Below are positions 13,701 through 28,700 of a stretch of DNA of 64,000 nt, in pieces (within the stretch, counting starts at the first letter, position 1; each line of letters opens with the position of its first letter). A model generated the notes under the pieces. That model was not told the origin of the DNA. It did not search any database and saw nothing but the letters and a program-made list of their open reading frames with translations. Source of the DNA: Daphnia pulex. Its lineage: Eukaryota > Arthropoda > Branchiopoda > Diplostraca > Daphniidae. A program made the position numbers and the translations under genes. The stretch is taken from the NCBI RefSeq assembly GCF_021134715.1, contig NC_060022.1, positions 6,515,001-6,579,000 of the forward strand, in the 5' to 3' direction.

Positions 13701-16700
13701 AAAGAAAAATGGCGTCCCCCCCCCCAGTCAAAGATGATGAACCTTTTTTTCTTCCCTCGGTGTTCATCAGATTGATCCCCCCTCATTTCTTTGACCACAC
13801 ACAACATTTCGAATTTCCCTTTTTTTACCTTTTGTCGACACACACACAAGTGTTGGGGGGGGGTGAAAAAGTCTGAAAAGAAGTGTGTACACTTGGCAGG
13901 TTATCGCTAAAAGGTTTGTTGACACGGAACTCGACCAAACAAAGTCCATCTGACGCTATATAACATGTGCCCAGTGAAAATTTGTCGTCTCTCCTCTTTT
14001 TCATTCTTCTTTAATTTCTATTTTCGTCTTTCTTTCGTTCTTTCTATCTTTGAGGGCGAGTCGTTTTTGATTTCGCCCGTGAGTTTGTTGTTTGGTAACG
14101 AGGGCGCTGACGGATTTGTGCCATGAACTTGTGATGCTAATTCGTTTTTTTCTTTCTTTTTCTTTTCTTTTTTAATTTTGCAGTCGGACGGGGAGGGCGA
14201 TTCGAGTGACAACTTGGATCGTGACGATTCGAGCGACGACGGAGATCTGGACGACGGTGTTGGCAACGACCACCAGCTGAAGCGACAGGTACCAATATTA
14301 TTCATTTCCCCCTTTTTCCTTCTTCTTTTTCTTTTCTTATTGTCTCTAGCCTCAAGGGCCGTATTTTCTCTTGTCTTGTTAGTTTTTTTCCCGAGGAAAA
14401 TCGATTGGCAAAGTCAGCCATAAATGAGAGTACAAGTTGATGTTTGCCTCTTCTTCCCAAAGTCGCAAACATGTTTATTGTTTATGTATGCGGTATTGGG
14501 AGAGAGAGAATGAGAAAAGTTGTTTCCTCTAGAGCCCCCCAGTCGAAAGGATGCCGTGTGATTTAAGGAGAATCTATCCAAATAAATGCGTTTCTCGGAT
14601 AGCGCGGGAGTCGCGGTCTCCGTCGCCAATAATTGAAGTCGTTAACTCTTGCTACTATCCACTCGCTCGACAGATGAAATAAACAACCAATGGGAAAAGG
14701 CGGAAAAGGGGGAAAAAGATAGCGAGAGAGAACAACAACAACTTTTGGGAAAAAAGGAAAAAAAGAGTTTTGACTATATAGGCTCCTCCCATCTTTTCCC
14801 GTAAGTGTTTGTGTCTGTCTGCGGTGACACGCCGGGGCCTGCAGTGCAGGATCCCGACGAATAAGTCCAACTTGGCTCTCTTTCTCTCTCTCTGTCGTGG
14901 AAACAAGTCATAAAACGTTCATCGCACTCGCAGCTCAGTGCCGCCCGGCCATCATCTCGTCATGACGAGACACACGATCGCATGTTTGAAAACTATACCG
15001 TAGTATAGTGGGACCCATCGGTTTGGTGGAAGAACCAACCCTTTTTCGGCCAGAGATATATACCCTTGGTTGGGTGGGTGGGTGGGTGTGTGTGTGTGTG
15101 GGTTGCCCTTGCGATAGGTGGTGGTGGTGGGGTTGGTCGATGTGAAATGGTTTAGGTGGTGGTACCGCCGAGCGCTGGTGGGTTCTCTCTTCTCACGGTA
15201 GCTGAGCGCACCTGTAAATGGCCCTCTCATTAGACTCATTAGAGGCCGTAACGATGACAACAGATAATCAACGTACATTTCTACCTCCTTTTCTTTCCCC
15301 CCTCAATTTGCATGCTTCCACGACTAGTCTAGTGATCTATACACACACACACGCGTACATAGACAGTCGAGTCTATATATCTTAATGGCCCTCACATTTC
15401 TTTCTTTTCGAGCATTTTATTTCGTTTTATTTCCTCTGGGGTCTCAAAACTCGAACGTAGTACACAGTCGCGCGGTGTCTTCTCTCTCCGACGAGTTTTT
15501 ATTTATTTTTTCCCGTCTCTCCTTTTACAAACTAATCACTTTGAGGAGGGGGGGATTATCCGGTGAGGAGGAAAAAAAGGCGGGCGCAAAGAAAGAATAT
15601 CGAATGAAGAATTCCGTCACGAGCTTGCCATTATTGCACTCGCTATACTTTGTCCCTGGCCTTTTTTTCTTTTTTCTTTTTTCTATTTCTCTCTCCTTTA
15701 TGTCTTTCCGTCTGCCTTCCTCTCTTTATCTTTTGCTTTGTCGAAAGAGTATATTTATTTATATATCTGGCTCATTCCCAGCAGCTAGACACACTACCAC
15801 TAGTACTACTACTACTACTAGAGCTCTTCTCAATGACTTGTAATTATTTCCAAAGCTCTTCCCCAATTACCTTTTTCTTCGACTGCTGCTGCTGCTGCTC
15901 TACTCGAATGAAATGGATCGTAATATATTAGGCACACACAAGTGACATCGATACATAGCATAGCAGCGAGGTCGGTTGAGGCAAGGTTCCCATCATTTCC
16001 TATACATCATCGCAATTCTTCTCTAGTCAAACTTTGAACAGAAAAAGAAATAAAATTAAAGTGATAGCAACGCACCGAGCGTATTAACTCGGCTATTGAA
16101 GGTGGAAAAAAACCTTCATCATCAGGCCGTAGTAGATGCGGATGATTAGTCGACTACTCCGGTTTTTGTGTGTGTGTGTTTGTGTCGACAGACGACGACC
16201 GCAAGAAAATTCTCAACCGTTTCCTCGACTATCTGAACCTGTAATCTAGCCTCAACTCAAAGAGTAATATAATATAATATATAGTAGCCCTCGCATTAAA
16301 TGGATGCACGACTTTCTTCTTCCTTTTTGTGTGTGTGATATCCTTCGAGTAATTACAACCTTGCCTTTTCTTTTTTGACTTTTGAAAACTAGAAATTAGA
16401 TAAAAAACTCTAAACATTTTTTAACGGACGTTGAGGCCAAAGTGGCGCCGTTTCGATCTAACCGGAAGAACTTAATATACTTTTCTTGTGTTGTGCTGTT
16501 TCGAGGTTCTCCTCTGCCTTTTTCCCCTTAAGTTTATTTTTTGTGGATTTATCGAATTACCACCCGGATTCCTTTTTTTAAGAACCTGAAATAGAGACGT
16601 AAACTTGGCGCGGTTTAGAGATTTCTATAAAACTGCGCGTGTTTTTATTGTATTCTCTCTGCTCTTGTGTCGAACCTAGTGGTCTCTGGCTTATATGTGT

Positions 16701-19700
16701 GTGTGTGTGTGGATTTACCCCTATAACTTTGTGCGGCCGTAAAGTTTCAAAAAACCCGAATGTTACCCGAACATAAATCTAACCCATCTCAATGTTATCT
16801 CTCGAAAAAGACTGTGCTTATTTTTTTGTTTCTTCCTTTTTTTCCCCCAAAAATGCCCAGCGTCATTTCACAGTGTTTGTAGCATAAAATCGGACATTTC
16901 CCACTATGACGGTCGAGAGTTTTGTGTTTCTTCTTTTCTTCTTCCCCTTTCTAAAAAAATGTTATTTTTATTTTTATTTCATTTCATTTTATTTTTCTGC
17001 AAAATAGGACGGCGGTGATATGGAACAAGAAATGCAGGTCCATCAGGCGCTGTTGCGGCAGGCCGAAGCGGCCGCTCACATGCAAAATCTGATGCAGTCG
17101 CAATTGGGTTTGTCGATCGGCTCTGGATTTCCCAACTTGTCCAACTTCCCCGGCCTGCCGGGCATGGCCGGTTTGGGTGGTCTCCATCCCGACTTGCAGG
17201 CCCAACTCCAGGCTCACATTCAAGCCCTGAGTGGACAGGGCGGCGGTGGCGGAGGTGGCGGTGGACAGCAAGGCACAGGCAACGGGACGAGCAACGGCCA
17301 CGGCAGCAGCAGCGGCAACGAGAGCCAATCTCCACCGGCCGGCATGGGTCCACCCAAGACGTCGTCTCCGCTGTCTGGCCTCAACAACGCCTCTCAAAAC
17401 AGTTTGCTGAGCCTGGCCAATTCGAGCCACCACAGCCTGACGACTCCGGCCTCGTCGCCGTACAACAACAAGCAACGCCACCACTCGAACGCGGCCATTA
17501 GTCCCCGTCGCGGCGGCAACGGCCAGCAGCACCACCACAACCACCACCACCACAGCAAAGACTCTAAAGACGACTTGGATCAAGACTCGATGGACGGCTC
17601 ATCGTCGCCTTCGCCTCCCGCTTCCATGCTGGCCAGCATCGCGGCGGCCGCTTCGGCCCTCCGCTCTCCTTCCGGCGGACTCTTGCCGCCCTCGTCGGCC
17701 GCTTCGCATCATCCGTATCTGGCCTCGGCCTTCTCCAACGCTCTCGGCGGCCTCTCCGCCCTGACGAGCGGACTCTCGGTCGGCGGCAGCAACGGCGGGG
17801 CTCACGGCTCGGCCCACGGTGGCCAGCACCCACCTCTGACCCCATCGCCTTCGTCCGACTCGCCACAGCAGACGGACGCACCCCGGGGGGCCCCCAATTC
17901 TTCTCAGCAGTCGTGGACTTTTGAAGAGCAATTCAAACAAGTAAGTAACCAGAGCCGCACCTGTTGAAAAATCAATGGCCATAGGCCAGCTATAGTAGGG
18001 CCGGATTTTTATCCTCTATTCTTCTTCTTTTGCTGTGGCCGTCCACCAATTGATTACGCACATTGGAGGAGGACGACGACTCATTTTTAATGACGGACTT
18101 GTAATAGACGTAGACCCTGACATTCCAAAGGTGGATGGGAGGAGATTGTTTGATGGCAGATTCGCCAATGGTTGAAGTTGGGAGATCTGATGGATTAATG
18201 GCCACTTTTCTTCCTTCTCTTTTTTCTTCTTCTCAAAATGGCTGCCGCCCGTTGATGGCTCACATTTACGGAGCGTCGTAAAATGTTCCAGCTCTCTTGC
18301 CTTCCACCCGTCCGTCCGTCCTCCCACCTTCTTCTTCTTTTTCGATTTATACATTCGCCAGTTTCGAAGAAGAAGAAAAACGTGTTGCATTTCTCTCTCT
18401 CTTCTCTACTACTTCGTCATGTCTATATTTAACTGTTCCGCTTGGCCAATGATATTGATAGGCAAACGGAATAAGGAGAGAGAGAGAGAGAGCTGCGTCG
18501 ACTGCCGCCGATCAGACGCACACACACAATCCAGCTGGGCCCATGTTATTTCGGGGCTTAATTTTTTTTTACAACTGGAACATTCTTATCCATTGATTTA
18601 GTAGATGACTTACTACTACTACCACTACCACTACTAAGCACTCGGGGGCCAGGGCGGAATTCCGGATAGTTTATTTTCCGCCCAGCGCCCATCCAGCTGC
18701 ATTTTGTAACAAATGTCGTCTTGACAGACCTTTTTTATTTTTCTATTTTTTCGAATCGCCTTCGTCATTGGTCAAGGGATTTGGCGGGATCATTTCCCAG
18801 ATCTTTCCGCTATAAAAAGAACCGCATTTCTTCTTTTTTTTCTTAAATTGAAAATCTCATTTGGGGAAAAAGAAAAAAGAAAAAAAGATTTTTGCCTTCA
18901 CCGTTTCAGTGTGAATTAGCATCTGGAGTGGGCGGAGCTTGGCGTCCGGTTTGTTTCGTTCAACCGTCAAAAAGCCTTGGATGCCAAGAGGTGGCCCCCC
19001 TCCCCATACAAAAAGCTCCTGGTCGTGCCCACCTCCTCGTTTCTTCTTGTTTCTTCTTCGTCGTCTTCTTCTTCCATATGGCCACCACATGGGCTAATGT
19101 TAAAGCCAGACATGATGAACCATATAGTGAACGACAACGACGACGGCCCCCCCTTTTTTCTTTTTCCGACTAGTTTTGGACTTCATGATTTTTACACCCC
19201 TCTTTTGACTTTGGGGTGAGAGGAGAAGGTCGTGTTGATGATAGGGGGGGTCGGAAGATATCTTCACCCTCCATGTTGTGTGTATTTGTGTGTATTGAGT
19301 TTTTCTTATCATTTCCCCCCTTGTCTTTGAATTCTGGCGGTGGCGGCGGAAGAAGGGGAAGGGAAAAAGATGGCGCGTCTCTGAGATTTATGCGAGCTGC
19401 TGCTGCTGCTGCTCCTGGCTGTTCCTCCTGACTGCCTCCTAGTTCCTTTCCTTCTCCCGATGTATGAAGATATTTCGTTTTGGGTTTTCGTTTTTGAGGG
19501 GGTGGGGGAGGGTGGCGTCTGTCCCTCATCGTTCACCAAGGTAGTTAATAGATTAGGCGGTGCGGAAACACATACGGCCGGAATCCGTTGCCATCTGCAG
19601 CAGCCGCAGCAGCAGCAGCCCCACCCTGTAAGAAGAAAGAGAAACTTTCGACGCTTCCCATCCGCACGTGTTGTCGACTTGTCTCCTTCTTCTCCTTCCT

Positions 19701-22700
19701 TCATTTTTCCTTTGATTCTTATTTTTATTATTTTGATCAGAGTCGACAGAAATAAAGTCGAATGAAAATGGAAGATGACGCCATCAAGTCGAGTTAGGAT
19801 AGGCCGATCGGGACACAATAGACTTTTCCCCTCCTGTCGATGGATCGTTTTCCAGTCGATGAGCACGCGCTACGAGATAATACAATAAAAGACTTTTTTT
19901 TTCTTTCTGTTCCTTTTTTCCTTTTTTTTTCTCTACCCAATACAAGAAGGGAGGGAAAGGTGGTTGCGTAACTGATGGGCCCGACACGAGCGGCTGACAC
20001 GTTCCAGGTGTTTGTGTCGCTGGTGGCCACCCAACAAGGGGCCGGCTCGTATATTTCGGGCTGGTCGGTGGCCGACCGACGTCGGATTAAAAGGGAATCT
20101 GCCGTGTGAAGGGACACGACAAGGATCCCCATCTTGATAAAAAGGCAAACCCAAACGTAAGAGAGAAAGAGATATTTATTCGGCGGCTATTCCATCCCTA
20201 TCCCCACTACTGCTACTACTACTACTACTACTACTACTACATGGGCCTATTTGGAGGTTATACAATAGTGTGGCGGTCGGGTTCAACCTGACCGTGGGCT
20301 ACCTGATGACAGCCGACATTTATCAGCGGGGTAGTGCCGACACACACACACACACAAACGGATTGATTTCAAGCTACTACATCCACCGAGCTACTACCTT
20401 TTTTTTCCCATTTTCTTTTGATTACAACGATTTCTACCTGTTGTTTTCCCTTTTTATCAAATTGGACACCGTTGGGCCGTTTAAGTGAAAACACGCCAGG
20501 CGACAGGTTGGACAGAGGATCCCAATGTAAATGTCACGAAATTCAATTAAGATATATATTTTGGTCGATTTCAAGAGTTGGAAAACATGGACATTTTATT
20601 TACTCTTCCCACACTTAAACCAAGGTTGTTTTCACAGAGAAGAAGTAGAGAGGGAGGGAGGGTGGGGGGAAATTCAGGGGGTAAAAGGTTTTTTTATTTT
20701 TTCTTGCTCCCCACACGCTGTCGCTAACTGGTTCCAATCTGAAAGAGAAAATAAAAACCACCCCACCATCCCTTCACAAACGAACCAACACACCCCATGA
20801 AGAAAAACGGAAAAAAAAGAAAAAGTTCTTATAAGTTGGTGCTGTGTGTACTCCTCCTTTATTTGTATATAAGGTCCCTCTATATATCTTTGAAGATAAG
20901 ACTTTATTTTTTTCCCCTATCGCCTGCGTGTGTATTTTGGCCTCTCCCCTCGGCTTTTTTTTTTGGCCCCGGATAAAATCCGTGCGAAAATGAAGAAAAT
21001 GGTCGAAAAAAGAAGTAAATAGATATAAAAATATATATATATGAGCTGATGGTGGGAGAAAATTTTTGCGGGGGGTTAGTTAGGAGAAGGAGGGGGGAAA
21101 AATAAAAAGAGGGTTCGGACTTGTTTGCCACGATATCGAATTTCCCTCTTCTTTTCGGGCTGTTTTGGCGGACCAATTCGCCGGGTTTGTCGACTCTCTT
21201 GCAGCAAATATAATATAATATTTCTATGCACAAAAGTCTCCACCCTCCAATGTTTAGCCTATCCGTTTTCCTCTTTCTTATTTTCTATTTTATTTTATTT
21301 TTTCTCCCCCCTTTTTTGTAAATGCAAAAACGGAAAAAAAAGAAGAAAAAGAGAGACGGACGCTGTTGTGAGATAAGAAGGAACGTCCGTTAGTGGCGTC
21401 TTATCAATTCACTCGCTGCTTATGAGCGGATCCCGCTGCGCCATTTTGCGCACGACAGTCTCGAAAAGTCTCTTTTTCTCTCTCTCTCTCTCTCTCTCGT
21501 GTGTTTGAGAAGAGAATCGTGAAGATGTTGTTTTGAATCGAGGACACAGCCCCACACACTTGGGGGCGACTTTTTCGGGGTTCCTTTTCACGCGTTATTT
21601 CCTTTTTCTATTTGAATGTTGCCGAGACACGCGCCGTGCCTTTCCCCCTTCTCGTCGAAGAAGGCGTGTGTGTGTTGTCGAAGAAAAACTGGATAAATAT
21701 TCACCAGGGGGGTTGAATGTTGTCTATTAATAGAATCACATTAGTTAAGGAGAGAGACGGAACACAGAGAGCAGAGCAGAGCAGAGTTGATTGGAATTGG
21801 AGGGTGACTTTTTCTTTTTTTCCAGCCCAGCCATCCATCCAGCCATCCAGCAAGAAAGAAGCGTCTGTTTGTTAAAGCAACCCCACCCTATCTTCTTCGT
21901 GCTATCTGGGTGTCATTTGAGAAAAGATGGCCGACCCAGGGTCGACTCTTCTCTGCTCTCCTCCAACATCTTTCGTGTCGTTATGGCCCCCGACTTGTGT
22001 TGGAGCTGCAAATAATCTTTGCTATTTTTAACACACACACACGCACACACACACAGACTAAAGCACACACACACACACACACACACATAGAGCGTCATTA
22101 ATCAATGGTGGATTCGTGCCTTCCCCTATCGCTCATTTCCTTCCCGTCATAACAAAATATTGAGCTGGATTGCCACTTCCGTTTCTCGACTACCCCCTCT
22201 CACTCTCTATTGGCCAATCTAATCATTCCCTTTGCCAATCAGGGTGGGTCGCGGTGGGCAATTGTTTTTTTTGGTTTGTGTTTTTATTATTGCGAGCTGA
22301 CGATGAATTGGGCGCCATCGATGGAACGGAAGTTGACTTCCAGGCGGCTGGATGAGTGAGAGGGTGAAGGGGGGAGAATTGATTGTGTGTTGTTTCAAAT
22401 ATCGACGAACTGGGTTAGATCTCTTGCCACCAGCCCTTCGTTACGTTATAGCACAGTGGGCTAATACATTCCGGATGCAGCTGTTGCAAGGCAACAACAA
22501 GAGTGCGAAGATGTTCTTCTTCTTCTTCTGCCAGCCTCCCTGTTTTCATCCCTCTTCAACAACCCCCGCCATCTTGGCCCCCAAGAGAGGGGTTGAACCA
22601 ACAACAAGCGCCTCCGTGCGTTCCTCTCGATGAACAAGAAGAAGAAGAAGATGTCTCTGATGTAAGGGGGGGGGGGTTAACTTCAAGATGTTGAGCGCCC

Positions 22701-25700
22701 ACCCCTGTCTGAAAACGGGAAAGAACAGCAATAAGGAGTTTTTAGGGTGGCCAGATTGGTTTCTAATTTGGTTTCACCGGGTTTCAGGCACGTACCGGGC
22801 ATCAACCCCTACAATTCTTCCTTCTTCTTCTTCTTTTATCCTTTTTTTTTATTTTTCTCCCTCTCAATTCCTTTTGATGAGTTTTCCAGTCGATTGTTTT
22901 CTCCCCGCCCATATTCATTAAAAATGTAATTTAAATAAAGGGAAAATGGCGAATCGAAACATTTCGATCTTTGGCCTATTTTTCGCCGTTTTCTTTTCTT
23001 CTCTTCTCTCCGGCTTGAAGCGGAGGAGGAAGAAAAGGTTCTCTCGATCAGTCATTAACTTTGAGAGGGGGAGAAAGAGAGAGAGAAAAAGAAGCGTGTG
23101 TGTGTGTATATATATATAAATATATATTCCCTATGGCATGTATTCCCCCCTCTAAGAAACAGATGGCTCCGTATTCAGCACTCATCAGTCAACGATATCG
23201 AATTAACTTTGTCGAGTGACTTTTTCGTCTTCCACTTTTGAAACACGATCCGGCCCAGGCAATATCAGGGGGGGGGGGAAGTCGAGGAAAAACGGTTCCA
23301 ATGACCTTTTTTCTTTCTTTTTCTTTTTTCGTTTTTTTTTTGTCCTACACAATTTCTGCCAATATTTTTCTTGACTTGTTGTGTGGATATTTGGTTTTGA
23401 TTGAGGCACGGCCGATACGGTCTCGTTACGCTTCAAAGTCGTAAAATTCCTGTTGATGCATTGACTTTTCTGTTGCCTCTGTGCGCACACAAAGGCCCAT
23501 GTCGGACGTGTGTGTGACTGTGTGTGTGTATTAGACACAATAGCCCCGAAGAAAAAAGAGATCAACGGGGTGGGTGTTGTATCTGGTCGACCTTTGGAGC
23601 CAGTCGATAGCTACAATAAAACATTATACTGTACCCTGTAAATCCCTTCCCAAATAACTGGGATGGATGGATGCATGGATGGATAGATGGATAGAGAAAG
23701 CAACAATTCCAAATCTCTAGGCTGGAGCTTCAAGATTTTCTGTTTTTTTCTTCTTCCAATTTTTTCGGGGTTGTTGTTGTTGTTGTATCTGTTTGATCGC
23801 CGTCCTTGGAAGATAATCAACAGTCGAATGTGTTTGGCGAGTAGATTTCGACCGTTGGTCACAGAGAGAGAGACACAGAGATGAAAGGGATGGCAAGAGT
23901 CAAAAGTCAGTTGTCAATTGTTTCAACGATAATGGCCGGCCGACCTGCTACCCGATATCGAAATGCAAGTGCTGCTGTGCACTGCGGGGGGCACCAGACG
24001 TGGTACTTATAAGGATGGAAAGGCCTATTCCGTGTCACATTGCAAGGCCCTTTTGTATATATGATTCGCCCCCATCTCCTCCTCCTGCTGCTGCTGCTGC
24101 CTCTTATCGCTTTTCCCCATCTGATTCCGCTAAAACTCTTGACTTGATTTTGACCAGAGACTTTTTGGGGCTTTCTCTCTCTACCCGATGCGCGATCTGT
24201 TTTTTTCCTCCCTCCCTTCATTTATCCCCCCTCTTCATTTCCACCCTCAGATCGGCCGTGGGAACAACGGGACTTGTGTGCACTATTGGAACATTTCTGG
24301 CGACATTCCTTCTGTTTTTATGATAGGTCCGACACTCGACGACCCCTAGCCGAAATTCAATTTTTTCTTTCTCTTGTAGGCGACAGCTTCTTCTATCCTC
24401 TAGGACCTGTGCGCATTGCGTTTTAAATTTTGAATTGATTCTTCAAAACGTAAAAGAAGAAGAAGAAGAAGAAAAGATTGGATTTTTATGGCGTGTCGCT
24501 CTTTGTGTCTGCGTACAATTTTCCGCAGGCTTAATATTGCGATTGACGGAATAACCGGTCTTGTAATTCCCGAGTCGATTCGTCGACAACTGGAAAAATG
24601 TTTTTTTTTTCTTCTTCTTCTTTTTCTTCTTATTTTATAAGGGGAGAGATGGTGGGGGGGAATAAAAAAAATCTCCCTCGCTGTTGGATTGTCAACGATC
24701 TTTTTACTTTTATGGCGTCTGCTGCGGAACGGATTGATTGTAAATAACCTGCCGTGTTCGCTTCCACCGTCTCCTCTTTTACGATCATCTTCCAAAGTGG
24801 CGAATTCGCCATCTCTTCTTTTTCTTCTTCATTTTCTTTTGTTGCAATAAGAGAAGGGACCTTGGCCAAAAGGTGTAGATTTTCGACGGCCATCCACGGG
24901 GAAGGCCGATTAGTAGTGGATGGACCATATGGAAAGTCTCTTTGCACTCCGAGAACCGTGTGTGTGTGTGTGTGTGAGAGACTGTTGGTGTTTTATTGCC
25001 CGTCTGTCAGTTGAGGGTAGGTTCTGGACTCCGGGATGCAGTTGTCTTGACCACTTCCTCCACTTGGAGGGAAATTCACATCTCCTCCAGTTCTTGATGC
25101 ATTTCAAATGTCGCCGATATTCGATATCCTTCGCAGACTTTTTTTCTCTTTTAAAACCCCCCGAAAGGCTGGTTGGGGGAGGAGGAGGAGGAAACGGGTG
25201 GCTGGAGTGATTCCAACGCCAGCACTCGACTCTAACCAGCTGCTCTCCTCTGAAATGCTCTAGGAATGAGATGTGATGTTGTAGATAATATTCAAGATAT
25301 TCTTGTTTTTGTTTTCGTTTTCGTTTTTCGCCTTTTTTCTTATACAAACCGTCTGGCTGACTTTGCTTTTCATTTCATTGGGCAATCTCAATTAAATGCA
25401 TAGCCTCAAGTTGTTCATTTTCCCGTTTAGACAGAGCGCGCGTGCTGTCTCAAGCCAGAAAATTAGTCGACCAAAAGAATAAGAAAACGAACAAAAAATC
25501 TCTTCGATATATTCTCGTCTGGAAATTGACTTTTGGATATAAAGGGGCCCCTCTCTCTCTCTTCAATCTAAAAAAAGTAAAAAAATTTAAAAAAGAAAAG
25601 ATGGGGGCGCCACGAACTGGCGATAGTCCGGCTGTGCGTGACTATCGGTCGTATTGTATCTATACGTGTCGGAGTTCTCTGGCGCGCGCGCGCTTATTTT

Positions 25701-28700
25701 TCTTCTTATTTTTTAAAAAGGCGTCGCGTTCAATATTATTACACTGCGGGGCCTCGTCGGAATTTATACGATCAAATTATCGGTGAAGAGGGGCAAGGAC
25801 AAAGGGGGCGGATTGATGGAACGCCATCGGTGTGCGCGCAACACTGTTTATTCGGTGGGCCATGATGGGCGGGAAGTTTGAAACGAGGAGGGACGGCCCG
25901 GATGACAGCAAAGTCCGTTTGCTGGCTCACTCACTAGTTGCGTACACACTACAAGATTCTTTTTACCTTTTTTTCTTTTTAAAAAAATATTTTTTCTTTT
26001 ATCTTTTCAACCAAACGGATGTCTGACGTTGGTTGTACTCCCGGAAATATTCTTCCCTCCTTATTGTCCGCCTCCTGCAAACATTTTACCCGACACTCCG
26101 CCTCTCGTTATCTATCGCCGCTTTCCGTCCGTGCGGATTAAATCAACTCTCCTTTCCTTTTTTTCGAATCGTCTTTTTTCAAAAGAAATTTGACTTGTCG
26201 TAACTCGGTTGTTTTTTCTTCTTAATTGCAATAAGTAGCGCAACGAGCTTCGTGTACTTATTGAACTCGAAAACACACCTCTTGTGTTTTCATGGCAACT
26301 TTTGATTGTAATTTTTGTCTGAGAAAAGATTGAGGAAGATTGTTGTAGAAAAATGTGGCGGGGCCTTTTAATTCCATCGGAACCCAAGCCAAAACAAACT
26401 TAGTCTGCTAGTGTGAGGGCAATTCCTTCGGTTCCAGCACTCTACATATAATTTTGAGGTTGTTATTCTTTTTATTGTTTAAGAATTCGAGTCGAAAAAA
26501 AGGGGGGAGAGGATAGGAGAAGAAGAAGAAGAAGAGAGTTTGGTGGGGGTTTGGTCCGTCGAGTCAGGGGGCGTGTCGCCGTGCACGAAGTAGCTGTCGG
26601 GACCCGGGCCAAGAAGGAATTCTCTCCATTGAATTACGATGGCCGTTTAATACACCTTGTATTATGCATATATATTATATATATATATATATATAATTTA
26701 TATAAAGAAAACGAAAAACCCACTACCTTCTTCATCTGCTGGCCTGTGAGGTCAAGCGATCTCGCGTGCTTCTCTTCTGTCTAGCCAAAAATTTCGTTTT
26801 TTTCCTTTTTTTTTCTTTTTTTTTTAAATCTTTCTCTCCTCTGTGCCTTAGAAAAAGAAAAGAAAAAGTAATGAATGTTTTTGATTGTTGTGTCTAATCA
26901 ACTTGATATTTAAATGGCGCCACTATTTTCCCCCTGCCCAGTTCTTAATCGCGTCGAGAAAAACAAAATGGATAGAAAAGAAGAGGGGCATTGAATGTAA
27001 TCAACTTTGATTTTTTTTCTTCTGCCTTTTCGTACCTCAACGCATTTGTTTTACAAGAGATAGAGCCGAGGAAAAGAAGAAGAAAAAATCATTCGAATGG
27101 CGGTTGCCTGTCGGTATAGGGCAATAATTGCTTTCTGATATTGGAGATCGAGGCATCATCAACTGCAACTAGTTTTTGGTTCCCCCCTCTTCCCATGCCA
27201 AATTGATGGATGATATTTTCGCCAAATGCGCTTTTTTATTTTCCAGGGTCCGATATGATGGCTGATGAGTTTTCGGTGTTCGGATCGTGTTTCGGTGATC
27301 CTTTTTGGCCGTGGTGGATTTGAAATTGGCGCTGGAAAAGAGCCCTAGGTCGTCGGCTCGATAGACTTAATCAGTCGATTTACATACAGTTGGGAGGGTG
27401 TATTTTTTTATTTTTTTGGTTTCTTTTTCTATTTCTCTCGTGTGTATGTGTGTAGGAGGGGGTTGGGAGGTAAGGGCTGCTCTTATGATCCTTAAATGGC
27501 AGGGTCCCGAGTTTTTTCGGACTTGCGGCCGCGCCGCCGCCGTTGCTGCTGCCGCCTTCTTCGTGTTTCTTTTTTCTCTCTCTCTCTCCCCTCTTTCATC
27601 CGCTTCTTTCTGTTTTTATTTATCGTTTTATAGCCCTTCACTCATACACACACACACACACGCATATCCACATCGACACAAACGTCCGCCAACCCTTCCA
27701 TTTGGCTGGATGGAATACCTGTTCCATTTCCACCGGTCGTCTTTATTTTCTCTTCTTCTTCTTGTTCGTTTTCTTCTCTTGCTGTTGTTATATATTTTTA
27801 ATAGTCCACTATAAGACGAGGAGAGATGTATGGGCAGAGTGAGGGAAGATGGAAAAGAGCTCAAAGAAGAAGAAGAAGATCTTAATACCTGTGGAAATGT
27901 TCATCAGGCCCCAACAACAACTACACGGCACACACACAGTTTCCCCCCGTATCTCTTCTGTTTTTATTTTATTTGGTGAATTTTTTTTTCTTCTTCCAGG
28001 ATGGCCGAGAAGATAAGAACATGAAATGAGGTGGGGGGGAGATTGGGTTGGGAGGTGGGAGTTTGAGAGTAGTAGAAGAAGAAGAGAGACGTAAAGAGAT
28101 AAGACAGGGTTAAACCATCACCTCTCTTACTTTTCTTTCTAGCAAACCATTTTTTTCTTCTTCTTCTTCTTGCTCACCATCTCTTTTTATTTTGTCTTCT
28201 TTTCCCCCTTCTATATACTCTACCTGTTTATGAACGATAGCCTGATCTGGAACTGCGATATCGATCGTCGACGGAATGCGCTTCTTCTTCTTCTTTATTT
28301 TTTGGGGTTTTCTGGTTCTATCTGCAGCGTATAAGCTCATATACTCGTTCGTTTTTTTCTTCTTCTTCTTCTCGATGGCTAGAGAGAGAGAGACGTATTG
28401 TGTTGTTTGCCCAGTTTTTACTTTCTATTTGTCCTATTGTGTCCCTTTTCTTCCTCTCAGCTAAGAGGTTACCTCAAAGACGCACGCACGTAGCCAAGGA
28501 GAGAGAGCCCCCACATGATATATGGCTACTGTTTTTTTCTTCTTAGCTTCTTCTTCTTCTTGTTTTATTATTTTCTCTCTTTTTTTCCCGTTAATATGTA
28601 ACCGGTATGTGGCTGAATAGGCCAACATGTTTGCAACGACAACAAGTCGCAGCCATTGTGTTGGCCGTGGCGTAGCGTAGCCGTGCGGAAAAACGGCAAA

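Larger units (their letters stand above)
4768..14183 (+). other. retn: retn intron 1 (9.4 kb)
   Basis: This intron is low-complexity sequence dominated by poly-T, GA/TC and CTT/GAA tracts, with no convincing exon. Notable elements: a (CAGG)5 run at 8659-8680, a 12-bp GC palindrome at 9995-10006, an inverted CTT/GAA pair at 10799-10861 and a GC-rich hairpin at 11822-11864. More complex, less repetitive patches at about 6397-6600 and 9600-9780 are plausible enhancer positions, on composition only. Confidence 0.75.

Noticed and set aside
16984..17583. 199-aa antisense frame over retn exon 3
   Set aside because: Arg/Val/Ala-rich mirror of a GC-rich coding exon; no start context, splice sites or family motif.
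22031..22086. CRISPR-like or functional repeat array
   Set aside because: Simple CA microsatellite. No CRISPR structure exists anywhere in the window, and the sequence is eukaryotic.
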